Part shown: piece by piece, positions 7,888 through 16,446 of the stretch
Layout of the letters: each line of letters begins with the position of its first letter
Numbering within the stretch: the first letter of the stretch is position 1
Assembly: GCA_023228445.1 (NCBI GenBank)
Contig: JALOBD010000031.1
Location: 1 to 16,707, forward strand
Source of the DNA: Sphaerochaeta sp.
Lineage (GTDB): Bacteria; Spirochaetota; Spirochaetia; Sphaerochaetales; Sphaerochaetaceae
Reading direction: 5' to 3'
Length of the DNA: 16,707 nt
Made by a program: the position numbers and the translations under genes
The notes under the pieces: model-generated
The model's input: the letters and a program-made list of their open reading frames with translations, nothing else
The model's database searches: none
Told to the model about the DNA's origin: nothing

Positions 7888-7918
7888 TTAACATTCGTTA
7901 ATATAATTATGGAATTAT
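7888..7918. promoter_or_regulatory. Two inverted repeats just upstream of the cas promoter
   Basis: TTAAC-ATTC-GTTAA (7888-7901) and ATAATT-ATGG-AATTAT (7903-7918) are perfect inverted repeats, each with a 4-base spacer. They lie side by side and end 4 bases before the TTGCGT -35 box. The position suits an activator or repressor of the cas operon, or an AT-rich silencing site. The repeats are certain; the function is inferred. Confidence 0.5.
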
Positions 7919-7921
7919 CTG

Positions 7922-7951
7922 TTGCGTATAGGCCCACAATACGGTTATAAT
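7922..7951 (+). promoter_or_regulatory. Predicted cas operon promoter
   Basis: TTGCGT (7922-7927) and a perfect TATAAT (7946-7951) are separated by 18 bases, a good sigma70-type promoter. Transcription would begin near 7958 and give a leader of about 105 nt before cas3. It is the only strong promoter I see in the gap after the PLD-family gene, and the cas genes that follow are tightly packed, so it probably drives the whole operon. Confidence 0.7.
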
Positions 7952-8015
7952 GGCTTAAGGCGTTATATTTTTTTCTAGAAAGCATGTTACCAATCAACAC
8001 CTTATTGCACAATCC

Positions 8016-8038
8016 GTATCGAAGTTGGATTCGAATAC
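8016..8038 (+). promoter_or_regulatory. Hairpin in the cas3 5' leader
   Basis: GTATCGAA (8016-8023) pairs with TTCG-A-ATAC (8030-8038) through 8 base pairs with one bulged A, closing a 6-nt loop GTTGGA. It ends 24 bases before the cas3 ATG, just upstream of a modest GGTGGA ribosome binding site. It could affect translation or transcript stability; this is inference from position only. Confidence 0.4.
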
Positions 8039-8062
8039 AACGCATAGCGGTGGAACGTTCTC

Positions 8063-10879
8063 ATGAAGACGTATTGGGGCTATTGGGCAAAAGCAGATTC
8101 TCACAATACAAGCTGGCATCCTTTGATTTGCCACAGTCTCGACGTTGCGGCAGTGGCAAGATCGCTCATTGAATCCTCAAAGCCTTTTTTCGTCGGGTGG
8201 GCGCAGCGACTGGACCTCTCATATAGTGTGTTGTGTGATACCGTCTGCTTTTTGGCCTCTTTACATGATCTTGGCAAATTCTCCTTTGAGTTTCAGGCAA
8301 AGGTTCCCGATCTTGCAGAGAAGCTACACGGTTTAATACCACCGCATATCACAGGATATCCTCATCCGACAGCAGCACTGATGCTGTGGAACAAGGTCTT
8401 GGCAAATAACGTGTTCTCCAAGTATCAGATCAAGGGAGTAGATGCCATACGGGTAAGTAGGGCGTTGGAACCGTGGGTCGTAGCTGCATTCGGTCATCAC
8501 GGTGGGCCAGTACAAGAGCCTTCCATCACCACACAGCATACATGTTCGATGATGTTCGATGAGGCGGCAATCGCAGCTGCCACCGACTTTATCTTTGATT
8601 TGATCGACCTATTTCCCAGATTCAGCGATTTGATGTCCAATGCAGCGGAACTGCATCAGCACAAATCACTCTTCAATGCGTTCTCCTTTGTTCTCTCAGG
8701 CCTTATCATCCTCTCCGATTGGACGGCTTCAGCGGCAATGAATTTCCCATATCAATCTGAAGGGGATGGCAGCGAATACGCGAAGTATCCTCGCGTTGCA
8801 GGGCTGTCAGAGTATTTTGAGCATGCCCTGAAATTGGCACATGAGGCAGTCTTGAAACAAGGCCTTGTACCTGCTCAGCTCAAGGTGGTGGCTGACCCTT
8901 GGAACGAGTTGTTCCCCGAGTTGAGCAGGCAGTATTCGCCATCTCATTTGCAGCAAATCATTATGGATATGGAGCTTCAGGAAGAGCCTGGCCTCTATAT
9001 CATTGAGGATCTTACCGGATCGGGAAAGACTGAGGCGGCGTTGATGCTCTTTGCCCGATTATGTCGTCAGGAGACCAGTGGTTTTTATTTTGCTCTTCCG
9101 ACGATGGCCACCTCCAATGGTATGTACGAACGAATCCGGGATGTCTATAAAACATACTATGAGAAGGGAACCAAGGTCTCTCTGGTGCTCGCCCACGGGG
9201 CGAGTCGCTTCCACCAAGAGTACCAGGACTCGATCCAAATGGATTCCTTCGGGTTCGATTATGATGCAAGTGCAGAGAATCGCACGACACCTGATGGAGA
9301 AATAGAGTACTCCTCCAGCATAAAAGGGTGTTCGCAGTGGATTTCCGATTCATCTCGAAAGGCGTTTCTCGCACAAGTGGGAGTCGGTACCATCGACCAA
9401 GCTCTGCTCTCGGTGCTGTACTCTCGGCACAACACCTTGAGGATGTATGGCCTTGCCCAGAAGATTGTCATCGCAGATGAAGTGCATGCCTACGATCTCT
9501 ACATGCAGGGCTTAATCCATAACCTTTTGAAATTCTTGGCCTCCCAGCATAAGAGTGTCATTATCCTCTCTGCTACCCTTCCGTTGAAAATGAAAGAGGA
9601 GTTGGTCGAAGCCTATAGAGAGGGCTTTGGGCACGATAGGGGTGCAGAGACTTTGGTCTCAGATGAGTTTCCGCTGATCTCCATCCATCACCAGAATTCA
9701 GACTCGTTCATTCCTGTTGCATCTGCCAGTGGAGCACAGAGGACCATCGCCTTACGGTACTTCACTACCGCTGATGTGGATGAACCGTTGGCATTCTTAG
9801 CTGAAGCGTCACAGCGTGGCAGGTGTGCGGTATGGATCTGCAATACCGTCAAGGATGCCCAGCGAGCATACCGGGCACTGGTATCCCTCATCGGGAATGA
9901 GAACACAGTGTTATTCCACTCCCGGTTCACGATGGCCGACCGACAGGCAATCGAGCACAAAGTGATGGGGCTCTTTGGCAAGCGCTCAAATTCAGAGAAC
10001 AGAACGGGGAAGATCCTCATCGCGACCCAAGTAGTCGAACAATCCTTGGATCTCGACTTCGACGAGATGGTGAGTGACCTGTGCCCGATCGATTTGCTGA
10101 TCCAACGATCGGGCAGGCTACGGCGCCACATTCGAGATAGAGATGGCAACCCGACTACGGGAACCTCCGATGGGCGGGGAGACGTCACGCTCTCTGTGTT
10201 TGGTCCTGCACCTCACGGTGAAATCTCATCGACTTGGTACTCGAGTTTCTTCCCTGCCGGATCGTACGTGTATGAAGACCCTTCGATTCTGTGGAAAACC
10301 GCACTCCTGTTACGGGAGGAAGGCAGTATACGGATTCCCGAGCGTTCCCGTCATATGGTTGAGCGCGTGTATGGGCAATCTGGGATTGCAGTACCTGAAG
10401 TCTTGAAGAAGCAGAGCGCGATATCGCAAAGAGACGGGCAACGGGCTTCTGCAATCGCACAAAGCAACATTGTTCCTCTCGCAAGAGGATTCATTCAACC
10501 GGGAGATCTCAAGCCGTGGCCTGACCATGCAGCACCTACCCGGCTCTCCGATGAAGCAATTGTCTATCGGTTGTGCCTTATTGTTGAAGAGGCATTGGTT
10601 GCATTTGTGCAAGGAGGGAGGAATCGGTGGGCCATGTCTGAGGTGAGATACCGCAAGGTTCTCCTCACCTACGACCCACCGATCAGCTCATTGATAGAAA
10701 GGACCAACAAGACGTTGGCGGACAAGGGGCGGTCGGCAGTTTTAGTGCCCATGGAAGAGTGCGGGAGGACCGTAGCAGGAGTGGTGTGCTATCGAAGTCT
10801 GGGCATGACCGCTCAGGGTCACCATCTGCTCTACGATAGTGTTGAGGGCTTGCAAATGGAGAAAAAGGAGGAGTTATGA
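8063..10879 (+). CDS. cas3: CRISPR-associated nuclease-helicase Cas3 (type I-E)
   Basis: Cas3 is recruited by target-bound Cascade, nicks the displaced strand and degrades DNA while translocating. The 938 residues start with an HD nuclease domain: His24 in ICHSLD, the HD pair His68-Asp69 in SLHDLGK, and GHHGG at 144-148. A superfamily 2 helicase follows: Walker A TGSGKT (318-323), DEVH (472-475), SAT (503-505) and motif VI QRSGR (681-685). All key residues are present. Length is near E. coli Cas3 (888). The ATG is preceded by GGTGGA about 8 bases away, a weaker site than those of its neighbours. The stop overlaps the cas8e start as ATGA (10876-10879), so Cas3 is translationally coupled to Cascade here, whereas in E. 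coli it is a separate unit. Confidence 0.96.
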   Translation: MKTYWGYWAKADSHNTSWHPLICHSLDVAAVARSLIESSKPFFVGWAQRLDLSYSVLCDTVCFLASLHDLGKFSFEFQAKVPDLAEKLHGLIPPHITGYPHPTAALMLWNKVLANNVFSKYQIKGVDAIRVSRALEPWVVAAFGHHGGPVQEPSITTQHTCSMMFDEAAIAAATDFIFDLIDLFPRFSDLMSNAAELHQHKSLFNAFSFVLSGLIILSDWTASAAMNFPYQSEGDGSEYAKYPRVAGLSEYFEHALKLAHEAVLKQGLVPAQLKVVADPWNELFPELSRQYSPSHLQQIIMDMELQEEPGLYIIEDLTGSGKTEAALMLFARLCRQETSGFYFALPTMATSNGMYERIRDVYKTYYEKGTKVSLVLAHGASRFHQEYQDSIQMDSFGFDYDASAENRTTPDGEIEYSSSIKGCSQWISDSSRKAFLAQVGVGTIDQALLSVLYSRHNTLRMYGLAQKIVIADEVHAYDLYMQGLIHNLLKFLASQHKSVIILSATLPLKMKEELVEAYREGFGHDRGAETLVSDEFPLISIHHQNSDSFIPVASASGAQRTIALRYFTTADVDEPLAFLAEASQRGRCAVWICNTVKDAQRAYRALVSLIGNENTVLFHSRFTMADRQAIEHKVMGLFGKRSNSENRTGKILIATQVVEQSLDLDFDEMVSDLCPIDLLIQRSGRLRRHIRDRDGNPTTGTSDGRGDVTLSVFGPAPHGEISSTWYSSFFPAGSYVYEDPSILWKTALLLREEGSIRIPERSRHMVERVYGQSGIAVPEVLKKQSAISQRDGQRASAIAQSNIVPLARGFIQPGDLKPWPDHAAPTRLSDEAIVYRLCLIVEEALVAFVQGGRNRWAMSEVRYRKVLLTYDPPISSLIERTNKTLADKGRSAVLVPMEECGRTVAGVVCYRSLGMTAQGHHLLYDSVEGLQMEKKEEL

Positions 10880-12489
10880 ATCTGATTACTGATGCCTGGA
10901 TTCCGGTGCGACGAAGGGATTCCCAGGAGAGGGAGTTGATACGTCCCTATGAGATTGTCGAACGCTTGGAAGATGACCCTTTCGTGCGTGTTGATTCTAC
11001 TCGCCCTGATTTCAATGGAGCGCTCACTCAATTCCTCATCGGCATCATCCAGACAGTGATGACTCCTGTCGATGAGGTTGAGTGGGTCGAACGGTTCATC
11101 GATCCTCCCAGCACGGAGGAGTTGCAACAGGTGATGGAGCCCATCTCCAAGTTTTTTGAACTTGAGGGCACTTCGATTCGTTTTATGCAGGAAGTGGGTA
11201 TGGAGAGTGGAATCAAGAAGACGATATCCAGCCTATTAATCGATACCCCTGGTGCAAGTACCATCAAGGACAATACCGATCATTTCATCAAGCGTAATCG
11301 GGTGGAAGGGATGTGCGAGGTATGTGCCGCAACTGCGTTGTATACGTTGAATACCAATGCCCCCAAAGGCGGACAGGGGAATTTTGTTTCGATGAGAGGT
11401 GGAGGACCGCTGACCATCATCGCAATGCCTGATGGTGAGGATGGTTCGTTTGATACCCTCTGGCACACCATCCTCTTGAATGTGTTGATCAAGCAGGATC
11501 TCAAGATGACGGGGTGCAACGATTCGCTGGTATCATTTGACACGATGTTCCCCTGGGTCTCCTCGAGGCGAGAGAACCAAAGCGAAGCTATCAATGCAAC
11601 TGCTCGTACGATCAATCCATTGCACGCCTACTGGGGGATGCCGAGGAGAACGTTCTTGGATGCACCGGAGCAACGTCTTGGCACCTGTGATATTTGTGGC
11701 AAACGTGATACGCAGCTGTTCCGTACATACGAGAGTAAACCGCGAGGCATCTTCTATGGCGACTCGGGAATTCTTCATCCGCTTTCTCCGTATCGTTCCA
11801 ACAATGAAGGATTGCTGCTTCCCGTTCTCCCGCAACCGGGAGGCTTCACCTACCGCCACTGGCCATTGTACATCACCTCCAATGACCCGTTGAACCCTCG
11901 GCCCATCACCCTTCGGGTGTTGGATGGACACCTTCGGGATTTGCGTCAGATGAACGTTGAGTTGGGGGCGAGCGTCAAGGTATTCGGCTATGACATGGGC
12001 GATATGAAACCCCGGTGCTGGTATGAGGCGACCATGCCGTATTGGCTCGTCCCGGATGAGATCAGGGATATACTGGTCGAGTACTCCAGTCGATTGGCGG
12101 AGGCTGCCGCGCAGGTGGCACGGTATACCCGCAGTGCTGTGAAGGAGGTGTGGTTCTCCAAGGAGTCCAAAGTCAAGGCTGAACCTGATTATGTTGAGAC
12201 GGAGTTCTGGGATGCGACAGAGGATGAGTTCTATCAATCGGTGCAATCGATGATAGAAGCATTGCCAAGTGGGGACCAGGACGTCCTGGAACGATGGTTG
12301 GCCACAATCGGCAAGGTGTCTTTGGAGGTGTTCGATCGATATGCCGACCAGGTACCGCTCGATAGTGGAGGCCAAAAGGATAAAATTCCTCGTTCGATTG
12401 AGGCACGAAACGTGTTGATCAGAAACAATTCAGGCAAGAAGGTGCGCGAGACAATCCTCGGACTTCCCGGCAAGAAAGAAAAAAAGTAA
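10876..12489 (+). CDS. cas8e: Cascade large subunit Cas8e (Cse1/CasA)
   Basis: Cas8e recognises the PAM, helps open the target duplex and recruits Cas3. The 537-residue protein opens with the family signature NLITDAWIPV. It has the glycine-rich block NAPKGGQGNFVSMRGGGPL (163-181), in the region where this family contacts the PAM and crRNA end. Two CxxC pairs, Cys147/Cys150 (CEVC) and Cys271/Cys274 (CDIC), form a likely zinc site found in many but not all Cse1 proteins. A helical C-terminal bundle follows (about 380-520). It overlaps cas3 by 4 bases; the cse2 ribosome binding site AAGGAGG overlaps its TAA stop. Length is ordinary for the family, and nothing appears broken. Confidence 0.94.
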   Translation: MNLITDAWIPVRRRDSQERELIRPYEIVERLEDDPFVRVDSTRPDFNGALTQFLIGIIQTVMTPVDEVEWVERFIDPPSTEELQQVMEPISKFFELEGTSIRFMQEVGMESGIKKTISSLLIDTPGASTIKDNTDHFIKRNRVEGMCEVCAATALYTLNTNAPKGGQGNFVSMRGGGPLTIIAMPDGEDGSFDTLWHTILLNVLIKQDLKMTGCNDSLVSFDTMFPWVSSRRENQSEAINATARTINPLHAYWGMPRRTFLDAPEQRLGTCDICGKRDTQLFRTYESKPRGIFYGDSGILHPLSPYRSNNEGLLLPVLPQPGGFTYRHWPLYITSNDPLNPRPITLRVLDGHLRDLRQMNVELGASVKVFGYDMGDMKPRCWYEATMPYWLVPDEIRDILVEYSSRLAEAAAQVARYTRSAVKEVWFSKESKVKAEPDYVETEFWDATEDEFYQSVQSMIEALPSGDQDVLERWLATIGKVSLEVFDRYADQVPLDSGGQKDKIPRSIEARNVLIRNNSGKKVRETILGLPGKKEKK

Positions 12490-12501
12490 GGAGGTATCGC
12501 T

Positions 12502-13038
12502 GTGGATGATTCTACAAAGACGTGGGTAGAGGGTGCATGGCCTCGAGTCTTGCACGTCATCGTGACATGGTGGGAGAGGCTGCAGGAGCCTGCCAATAGA
12601 GGGATGAAGGCGGAATTGAGGAGGGCGAGAGGTGCCGATGATGTTGCCCTCCAAGGCCCGTACTACGCCCTTCTCGCCAAGATCATGGCGATGGAGGACC
12701 TCGGAGTGCTCAAGCGCTCAATACCATATCGTCTTCCCTCTGTCATAGGAGTTTTGGCCCATGTGAAATCCAACAATCCCAAAGTTGAGGTGGCAGAGGC
12801 GATGGGGGCTAAGAAGAAGGGATCTGACCAGGCACTTGTAAGCGATCTGCGGTTCAGGAGGATCTTGCGTCTGGAGGAGGGCGATGAACTGTACACCACG
12901 ATGATCCGGGTAACCAGGATGTTGGATGGCAGTGTCAATGTGGCAGACCTTGCCTCCTCGATTTTCTTCTGGAACGAAAAGACACGCAAGAGATGGGCAT
13001 CTCAATACTATTTGAAGCGTAATATTTTTGAAGATTAA
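12502..13038 (+). CDS. cse2: Cascade small subunit Cse2 (CasB)
   Basis: Cse2 forms a dimer along the Cascade belly and stabilises the displaced DNA strand. The 178-residue, mostly helical, basic protein shows family features: GMKAELRRARGAD near residue 34, DLRFRRIL in the middle, and the C-terminal W...RWASQYY block after DLASSIFFW. The start is GTG at 12502, chosen because AAGGAGG lies 7 bases upstream at 12489-12495; no better in-frame ATG is near. It sits between cas8e and cas7e as in standard type I-E loci. Small subunits are variable in sequence, so placement adds much of the certainty. Confidence 0.92.
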   Translation: MDDSTKTWVEGAWPRVLHVIVTWWERLQEPANRGMKAELRRARGADDVALQGPYYALLAKIMAMEDLGVLKRSIPYRLPSVIGVLAHVKSNNPKVEVAEAMGAKKKGSDQALVSDLRFRRILRLEEGDELYTTMIRVTRMLDGSVNVADLASSIFFWNEKTRKRWASQYYLKRNIFED

Positions 13039-13059
13039 AAAAAATTGGAGGAATCAGAA

Positions 13060-14145
13060 ATGAAACAGTATCTACAAATTCACCTGTTGACATCCTACCC
13101 GCCCGCAAACCTGAATCGGGACGATATGGGCCGACCGAAGACGGCGGTTATCGGCGGGACCACCAGGTTGCGCATCTCATCACAGAGCCTGAAGCGGGCA
13201 TGGAGGACCTCGGATGTCTTCCAACAACAGGTCGGGGCTATAGAGATCGGTGGAAATACCGGGCTGAGAACCAAAAAGTTTGGCCAGAGTGTGTATGAAC
13301 GATTGCTGGAAGGGGGTATCAAGGAAAAGTCAGCAGTCGATTGGGCGCGGGCGATCGCCGGGTGCTTTGGGGCTATCAAGAAGGAGGCGGAGAAATTTCC
13401 TGACAACCTCCATATCGAGCAATTGGCATTCATCTCTCCTGAGGAACAACGAGCAGCACTCGAGTTGGTCGAGACCTTGATCGCAACCAAAACCGCTCCG
13501 TCAGATGAAGAGCTCAAATTGCTGCGTCTTGAGAACTCAGCCGCAGATGTGGCGTTGTTCGGGAGAATGCTGGCGGGAAAAAAATCACATAACTTCGAGG
13601 CTGCAATTCAAGTCGCCCACGCCTTCAGTGTCCAGAAGGTGGTAATAGAGGATGATTTCTTCACTGCTGTCGATGACTTGAATATAGGTGAAGACGATGA
13701 TCCTGGTGCGGGGCACATGGGGGATACCGAGTTTGCCTCCGGAATCTTCTACACTTATGTGAACATCGACCGTCAGTTGCTGTTGGAGAATTTGGCAGGA
13801 AGCGGAGATGGCAAGGTGGATACTTGGAAGAATACGCTTCAAGCCATTGTGGAGAGTGCAGCGAAGGTGGCACCGACCGGCAAACAGAATTCTTTTGGCT
13901 CTCGGGCCTATGCCCACTATATCATGGCTGAGCTCGGAGACCAGCAGCCACGCTCCTTGTCGTTGGCGTTTGTTGATGATGTGAAGGGAGACATCCTGAA
14001 AAATTCCATCAATGCGCTTGAAGCGATGAAAGAACGGATGGATGCGATTTACGGGGCCTGTAGTGATGAATCCATCGTCATCAATGTCCTCGATAGTAAG
14101 GGCACATTTTCAGAACTTGAGGAATTTTGCATCAAGGAGGAGTGA
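13060..14145 (+). CDS. cas7e: Cascade backbone subunit Cas7e (Cse4/CasC)
   Basis: Six copies of Cas7e coat the crRNA spacer and form the Cascade backbone. The RAMP-type protein has the typical N-terminus TSYPPANLNRDDMGRPKTA and the motif RISSQSLKRAWR at about 38-49, with G-rich and thumb regions after it. A longer reading frame begins at a TTG (13045), but that codon lies inside the ribosome binding site TTGGAGGA. The ATG at 13060, 7 bases after GGAGGA, is the better start and gives 361 residues, near E. coli Cas7e (363). The gap after cse2 is 21 bases, and an A-rich run (13037-13044) precedes the site. The stop is 3 bases from the cas5e ATG. Confidence 0.95.
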   Translation: MKQYLQIHLLTSYPPANLNRDDMGRPKTAVIGGTTRLRISSQSLKRAWRTSDVFQQQVGAIEIGGNTGLRTKKFGQSVYERLLEGGIKEKSAVDWARAIAGCFGAIKKEAEKFPDNLHIEQLAFISPEEQRAALELVETLIATKTAPSDEELKLLRLENSAADVALFGRMLAGKKSHNFEAAIQVAHAFSVQKVVIEDDFFTAVDDLNIGEDDDPGAGHMGDTEFASGIFYTYVNIDRQLLLENLAGSGDGKVDTWKNTLQAIVESAAKVAPTGKQNSFGSRAYAHYIMAELGDQQPRSLSLAFVDDVKGDILKNSINALEAMKERMDAIYGACSDESIVINVLDSKGTFSELEEFCIKEE

Positions 14146-14148
14146 GGA

Positions 14149-14886
14149 ATGAGACCATACTTGGTATTTGACCTGTACGGGCCGCTCTCTTCATTTGGAG
14201 ATGTAGCGGTAGGTGAGTATAGACCAACGTTCTCCCATCCTTCCAAATCGGCGATCATTGGGTTGCTGGCTGCAGCCTTGGGAATTCAACGGTGTGAAGA
14301 AGAGAAACTACATGCTCTCTTTGACCACCTCAGGCTTGGCGTCCTCGTGATCTCTTCAGGACAATTGTTGAGGGATTACCACACGGCCCAAGTTCCCACG
14401 GAAAGCTCAATAAAGAAACGGCAGATAGCCACTCGAAAGGATGAGCTTTCGATCAGTGACCTTAAAACGATTTTGTCTACCCGTGATTATCGCATGGATG
14501 CCTACTATCGGATTGCTCTTTGGAGTCCCGATAGGATGCAACCGTTGGAAGAACTGCAGGGAGCTCTTGCCTACCCACGGTATACCCCATACCTGGGTAG
14601 AAAATCCTGTCCTCCCGCACTGCCGTTTGGCGCTGAGGTCATTGAGGCGGCAACACTTGTCGAAGCGTTGGCTGGCTATCGCAAGAACCAGGCTGTGGTA
14701 GAGAGTCTTGTCGGATCGGTAACAGGGATGCAGTTTCGGCTGTATTCAGAGCTAGGGAAGGCTGAGCGTGCAGCAAAGGTCCACACCGTCCTTCGACGTG
14801 ATCGCTTGATCAGCAGGAAGGCATGGCAGTATGCCGAGAGGGAGGAAGTAATGGAGTATGTAGGAGGCAGTGATGTATTTAAGTAG
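14149..14886 (+). CDS. cas5e: Cascade subunit Cas5e (CasD)
   Basis: Cas5e caps the 5' handle of the crRNA and contacts Cas8e. The 245-residue RAMP protein starts with LVFDLYGPLSSFGDVAVGE and has the family segments FSHPSKSAIIGLLAAALGI and PYLGRKSCPPALPF (about 145-158). AAGGAGG at 14134-14140, inside the end of cas7e, lies 8 bases before the ATG. Its last 14 bases overlap the preferred cas6e start, pointing to coupled translation. Length is close to E. coli CasD (224) with a slightly longer C-terminus. Confidence 0.94.
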   Translation: MRPYLVFDLYGPLSSFGDVAVGEYRPTFSHPSKSAIIGLLAAALGIQRCEEEKLHALFDHLRLGVLVISSGQLLRDYHTAQVPTESSIKKRQIATRKDELSISDLKTILSTRDYRMDAYYRIALWSPDRMQPLEELQGALAYPRYTPYLGRKSCPPALPFGAEVIEAATLVEALAGYRKNQAVVESLVGSVTGMQFRLYSELGKAERAAKVHTVLRRDRLISRKAWQYAEREEVMEYVGGSDVFK

Positions 14887-15565
14887 AGTCCAAAGACGTC
14901 CTGGAGTCACGTTGATGTCGATGTACAGAAATCCTCCACTAGCAGACCCGTATGAAGAGCATGCCTTCATCTGGGCTTTGTTTGAGAAGGACGGGGATAT
15001 CGGGCGTGATTTTCTCTATCGACGAGTAGATGAACAGACGGGCTCTCTCTTCTATGTGTTATCAAAGCGAAAACCTCAAGAAGGAAACGAGCAGTGGGAG
15101 GTGGAGACAAAATCCTTCAAGCCGGTGATAAAAATCGGTGATAGATTTCAATTCAGCCTTCGGGCAAATCCGGTGATTACAAAGAAGCCTGAAGGCAGTG
15201 CCTCGAAGAAGAGAAGGCGCGATGATGTGTTCATGAATGCCCTTGCCGAGTATAAGGATGTTCCTCATGCACAGCGACCGACCAATGCCGAAATTCTTAC
15301 CAAGAGTGCGTTTGAATGGCTGGATCAGCGTGCTCAGTCCAATGGCTTTCATGTAGCAACAGAGAGTGTCCTGGTCGAAGGATATCGGAAGGTTGAGATG
15401 GTGAAACGGAGCAGAAAAGATTCAATCCAGTTTGGAGTGGTTGATTACAGTGGCATCCTTGAAGTCACGAATGTAGGATTGTTCTACAAGGTTCTGAACC
15501 AAGGGATTGGAAAATCAAGGGCTTTTGGCTGTGGGCTCCTGTTGATCAAGCGAGCAGGCCCATGA
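14873..15565 (+). CDS. cas6e: CRISPR RNA endonuclease Cas6e (Cse3/CasE)
   Basis: Cas6e cuts the pre-crRNA at the base of each repeat hairpin and stays bound to the 3' end within Cascade. A GTG at 14870 gives a slightly longer frame, but the ATG at 14873 has GGAGG at 5-base spacing and yields the family N-terminus MYLSRV; this gives 230 residues. Residues matching the catalytic Tyr and His of the family (Tyr23/His26 in the Thermus protein) are Tyr27 and His30 in DPYEEHAFIWALF. The C-terminal glycine-rich loop GIGKSRAFGCGLL is intact. A lysine/arginine patch near 105-112 (KKRRRDD) may help RNA binding. The repeat at the window end forms the 6-bp hairpin expected of its substrate. Confidence 0.95.
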   Translation: MYLSRVQRRPGVTLMSMYRNPPLADPYEEHAFIWALFEKDGDIGRDFLYRRVDEQTGSLFYVLSKRKPQEGNEQWEVETKSFKPVIKIGDRFQFSLRANPVITKKPEGSASKKRRRDDVFMNALAEYKDVPHAQRPTNAEILTKSAFEWLDQRAQSNGFHVATESVLVEGYRKVEMVKRSRKDSIQFGVVDYSGILEVTNVGLFYKVLNQGIGKSRAFGCGLLLIKRAGP

Positions 15566-16446
15566 GAAACAAGAATCTCCAAGAGATACCCAAGTTCGAG
15601 GACACCTGGTCGTATATCTACTTTGAGAAGGGGAGGATTGATCAGTATCAGAGCACCATCGGGTTTCATTATTTGGACAAGGTGGTTCCTATACCGATCG
15701 AGACCTTGTGTCTGTTGATGCTCGGGCCGGGTACGTCGATTACCCACGAGGCGGTCAAGAGGATATCGGAAAGCCGGTGTCTGGTTGCGTGGACGGGAGA
15801 GTCTGGTGTCAGGTTTTACTCATCAGGGTACTCGGGGACCTATTCGTCAAAGAATCTTCTGCAGCAGATCGAGGTATATGCGGATCCTGAAATGCGATTA
15901 GCCGCAGCTCGGTATATGTATCAGATGCGCTTTGATGATGAAATGGACCCCGAGCTCACCATTGAGCAACTGAGGGGGTATGAAGGGGTCCGGGTCCGGA
16001 AAACGTATGAGTACTACTCTCAATTGTACGGGGTGGAGTGGAGTGGACGCAGCTACGATCAGACGAGTTGGGATTATGGCAACCCAATCAACCGTGCGCT
16101 ATCTGCAGCAAATGCATGTCTCTATGGGGTCGTTCATTCAGCAATCCTGGCGTGTGGCTTTTCAACTGCGATTGGTTTCATCCACACCGGAAAACAACTC
16201 TCGTTTGTCTATGATATTGCCGATCTCTACAAGACGGTAACGAGCATCCCGGTTGCGTTCCAGGTGGTAAGTGAATCGCATCACGATGTTGAACGGAGAG
16301 TCAGGCTCACACTCAGAGATGTGTTTAGAGAGCAAAAGCTCATGAAACGAATCATCCCGGATTTGAAGGAGATCCTATATGGTCGTGATTATGCTGGAGA
16401 AATCGACCCCTTCGCAGAGGGGAGTGATGTCGCGGTTAGCTATTGA
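15562..16446 (+). CDS. cas1: CRISPR integrase Cas1 (type I-E)
   Basis: Cas1 with Cas2 captures protospacers and inserts them at the leader end of the array. The 294-residue protein keeps the metal-binding residues Glu141 (RGYEGVRVR), His208 (GFIHTGK), Asp218 and Asp221 (VYDIADLYK). These positions are the same as in E. coli Cas1, so the enzyme should be active. The ATG overlaps the cas6e stop (ATGA, 15562-15565), with only a weak purine-rich site upstream, so translation probably depends on cas6e. The 3' end overlaps cas2 by 68 bases. Confidence 0.96.
   Translation: MRNKNLQEIPKFEDTWSYIYFEKGRIDQYQSTIGFHYLDKVVPIPIETLCLLMLGPGTSITHEAVKRISESRCLVAWTGESGVRFYSSGYSGTYSSKNLLQQIEVYADPEMRLAAARYMYQMRFDDEMDPELTIEQLRGYEGVRVRKTYEYYSQLYGVEWSGRSYDQTSWDYGNPINRALSAANACLYGVVHSAILACGFSTAIGFIHTGKQLSFVYDIADLYKTVTSIPVAFQVVSESHHDVERRVRLTLRDVFREQKLMKRIIPDLKEILYGRDYAGEIDPFAEGSDVAVSY

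Noticed and set aside
7981..8062. A small plus-strand peptide upstream of cas3 beginning at 7984
   Set aside because: It has no ribosome binding site and simply runs into cas3 in another frame; no family likeness is seen.
11533..12375. A 280-codon open frame on the minus strand within cas8e
   Set aside because: It lies wholly inside a well-supported Cas8e gene, has no ribosome binding site that stands out and resembles no family.
13045..13059. TTG at 13045 as the cas7e start
   Set aside because: The codon is part of the ribosome binding site for the ATG at 13060, which gives the expected family N-terminus and length.
14870..14872. GTG at 14870 as the cas6e start
   Set aside because: It would be only 2 bases from GGAGG; the ATG at 14873 has a workable 5-base spacing and gives the usual MYLSRV beginning.
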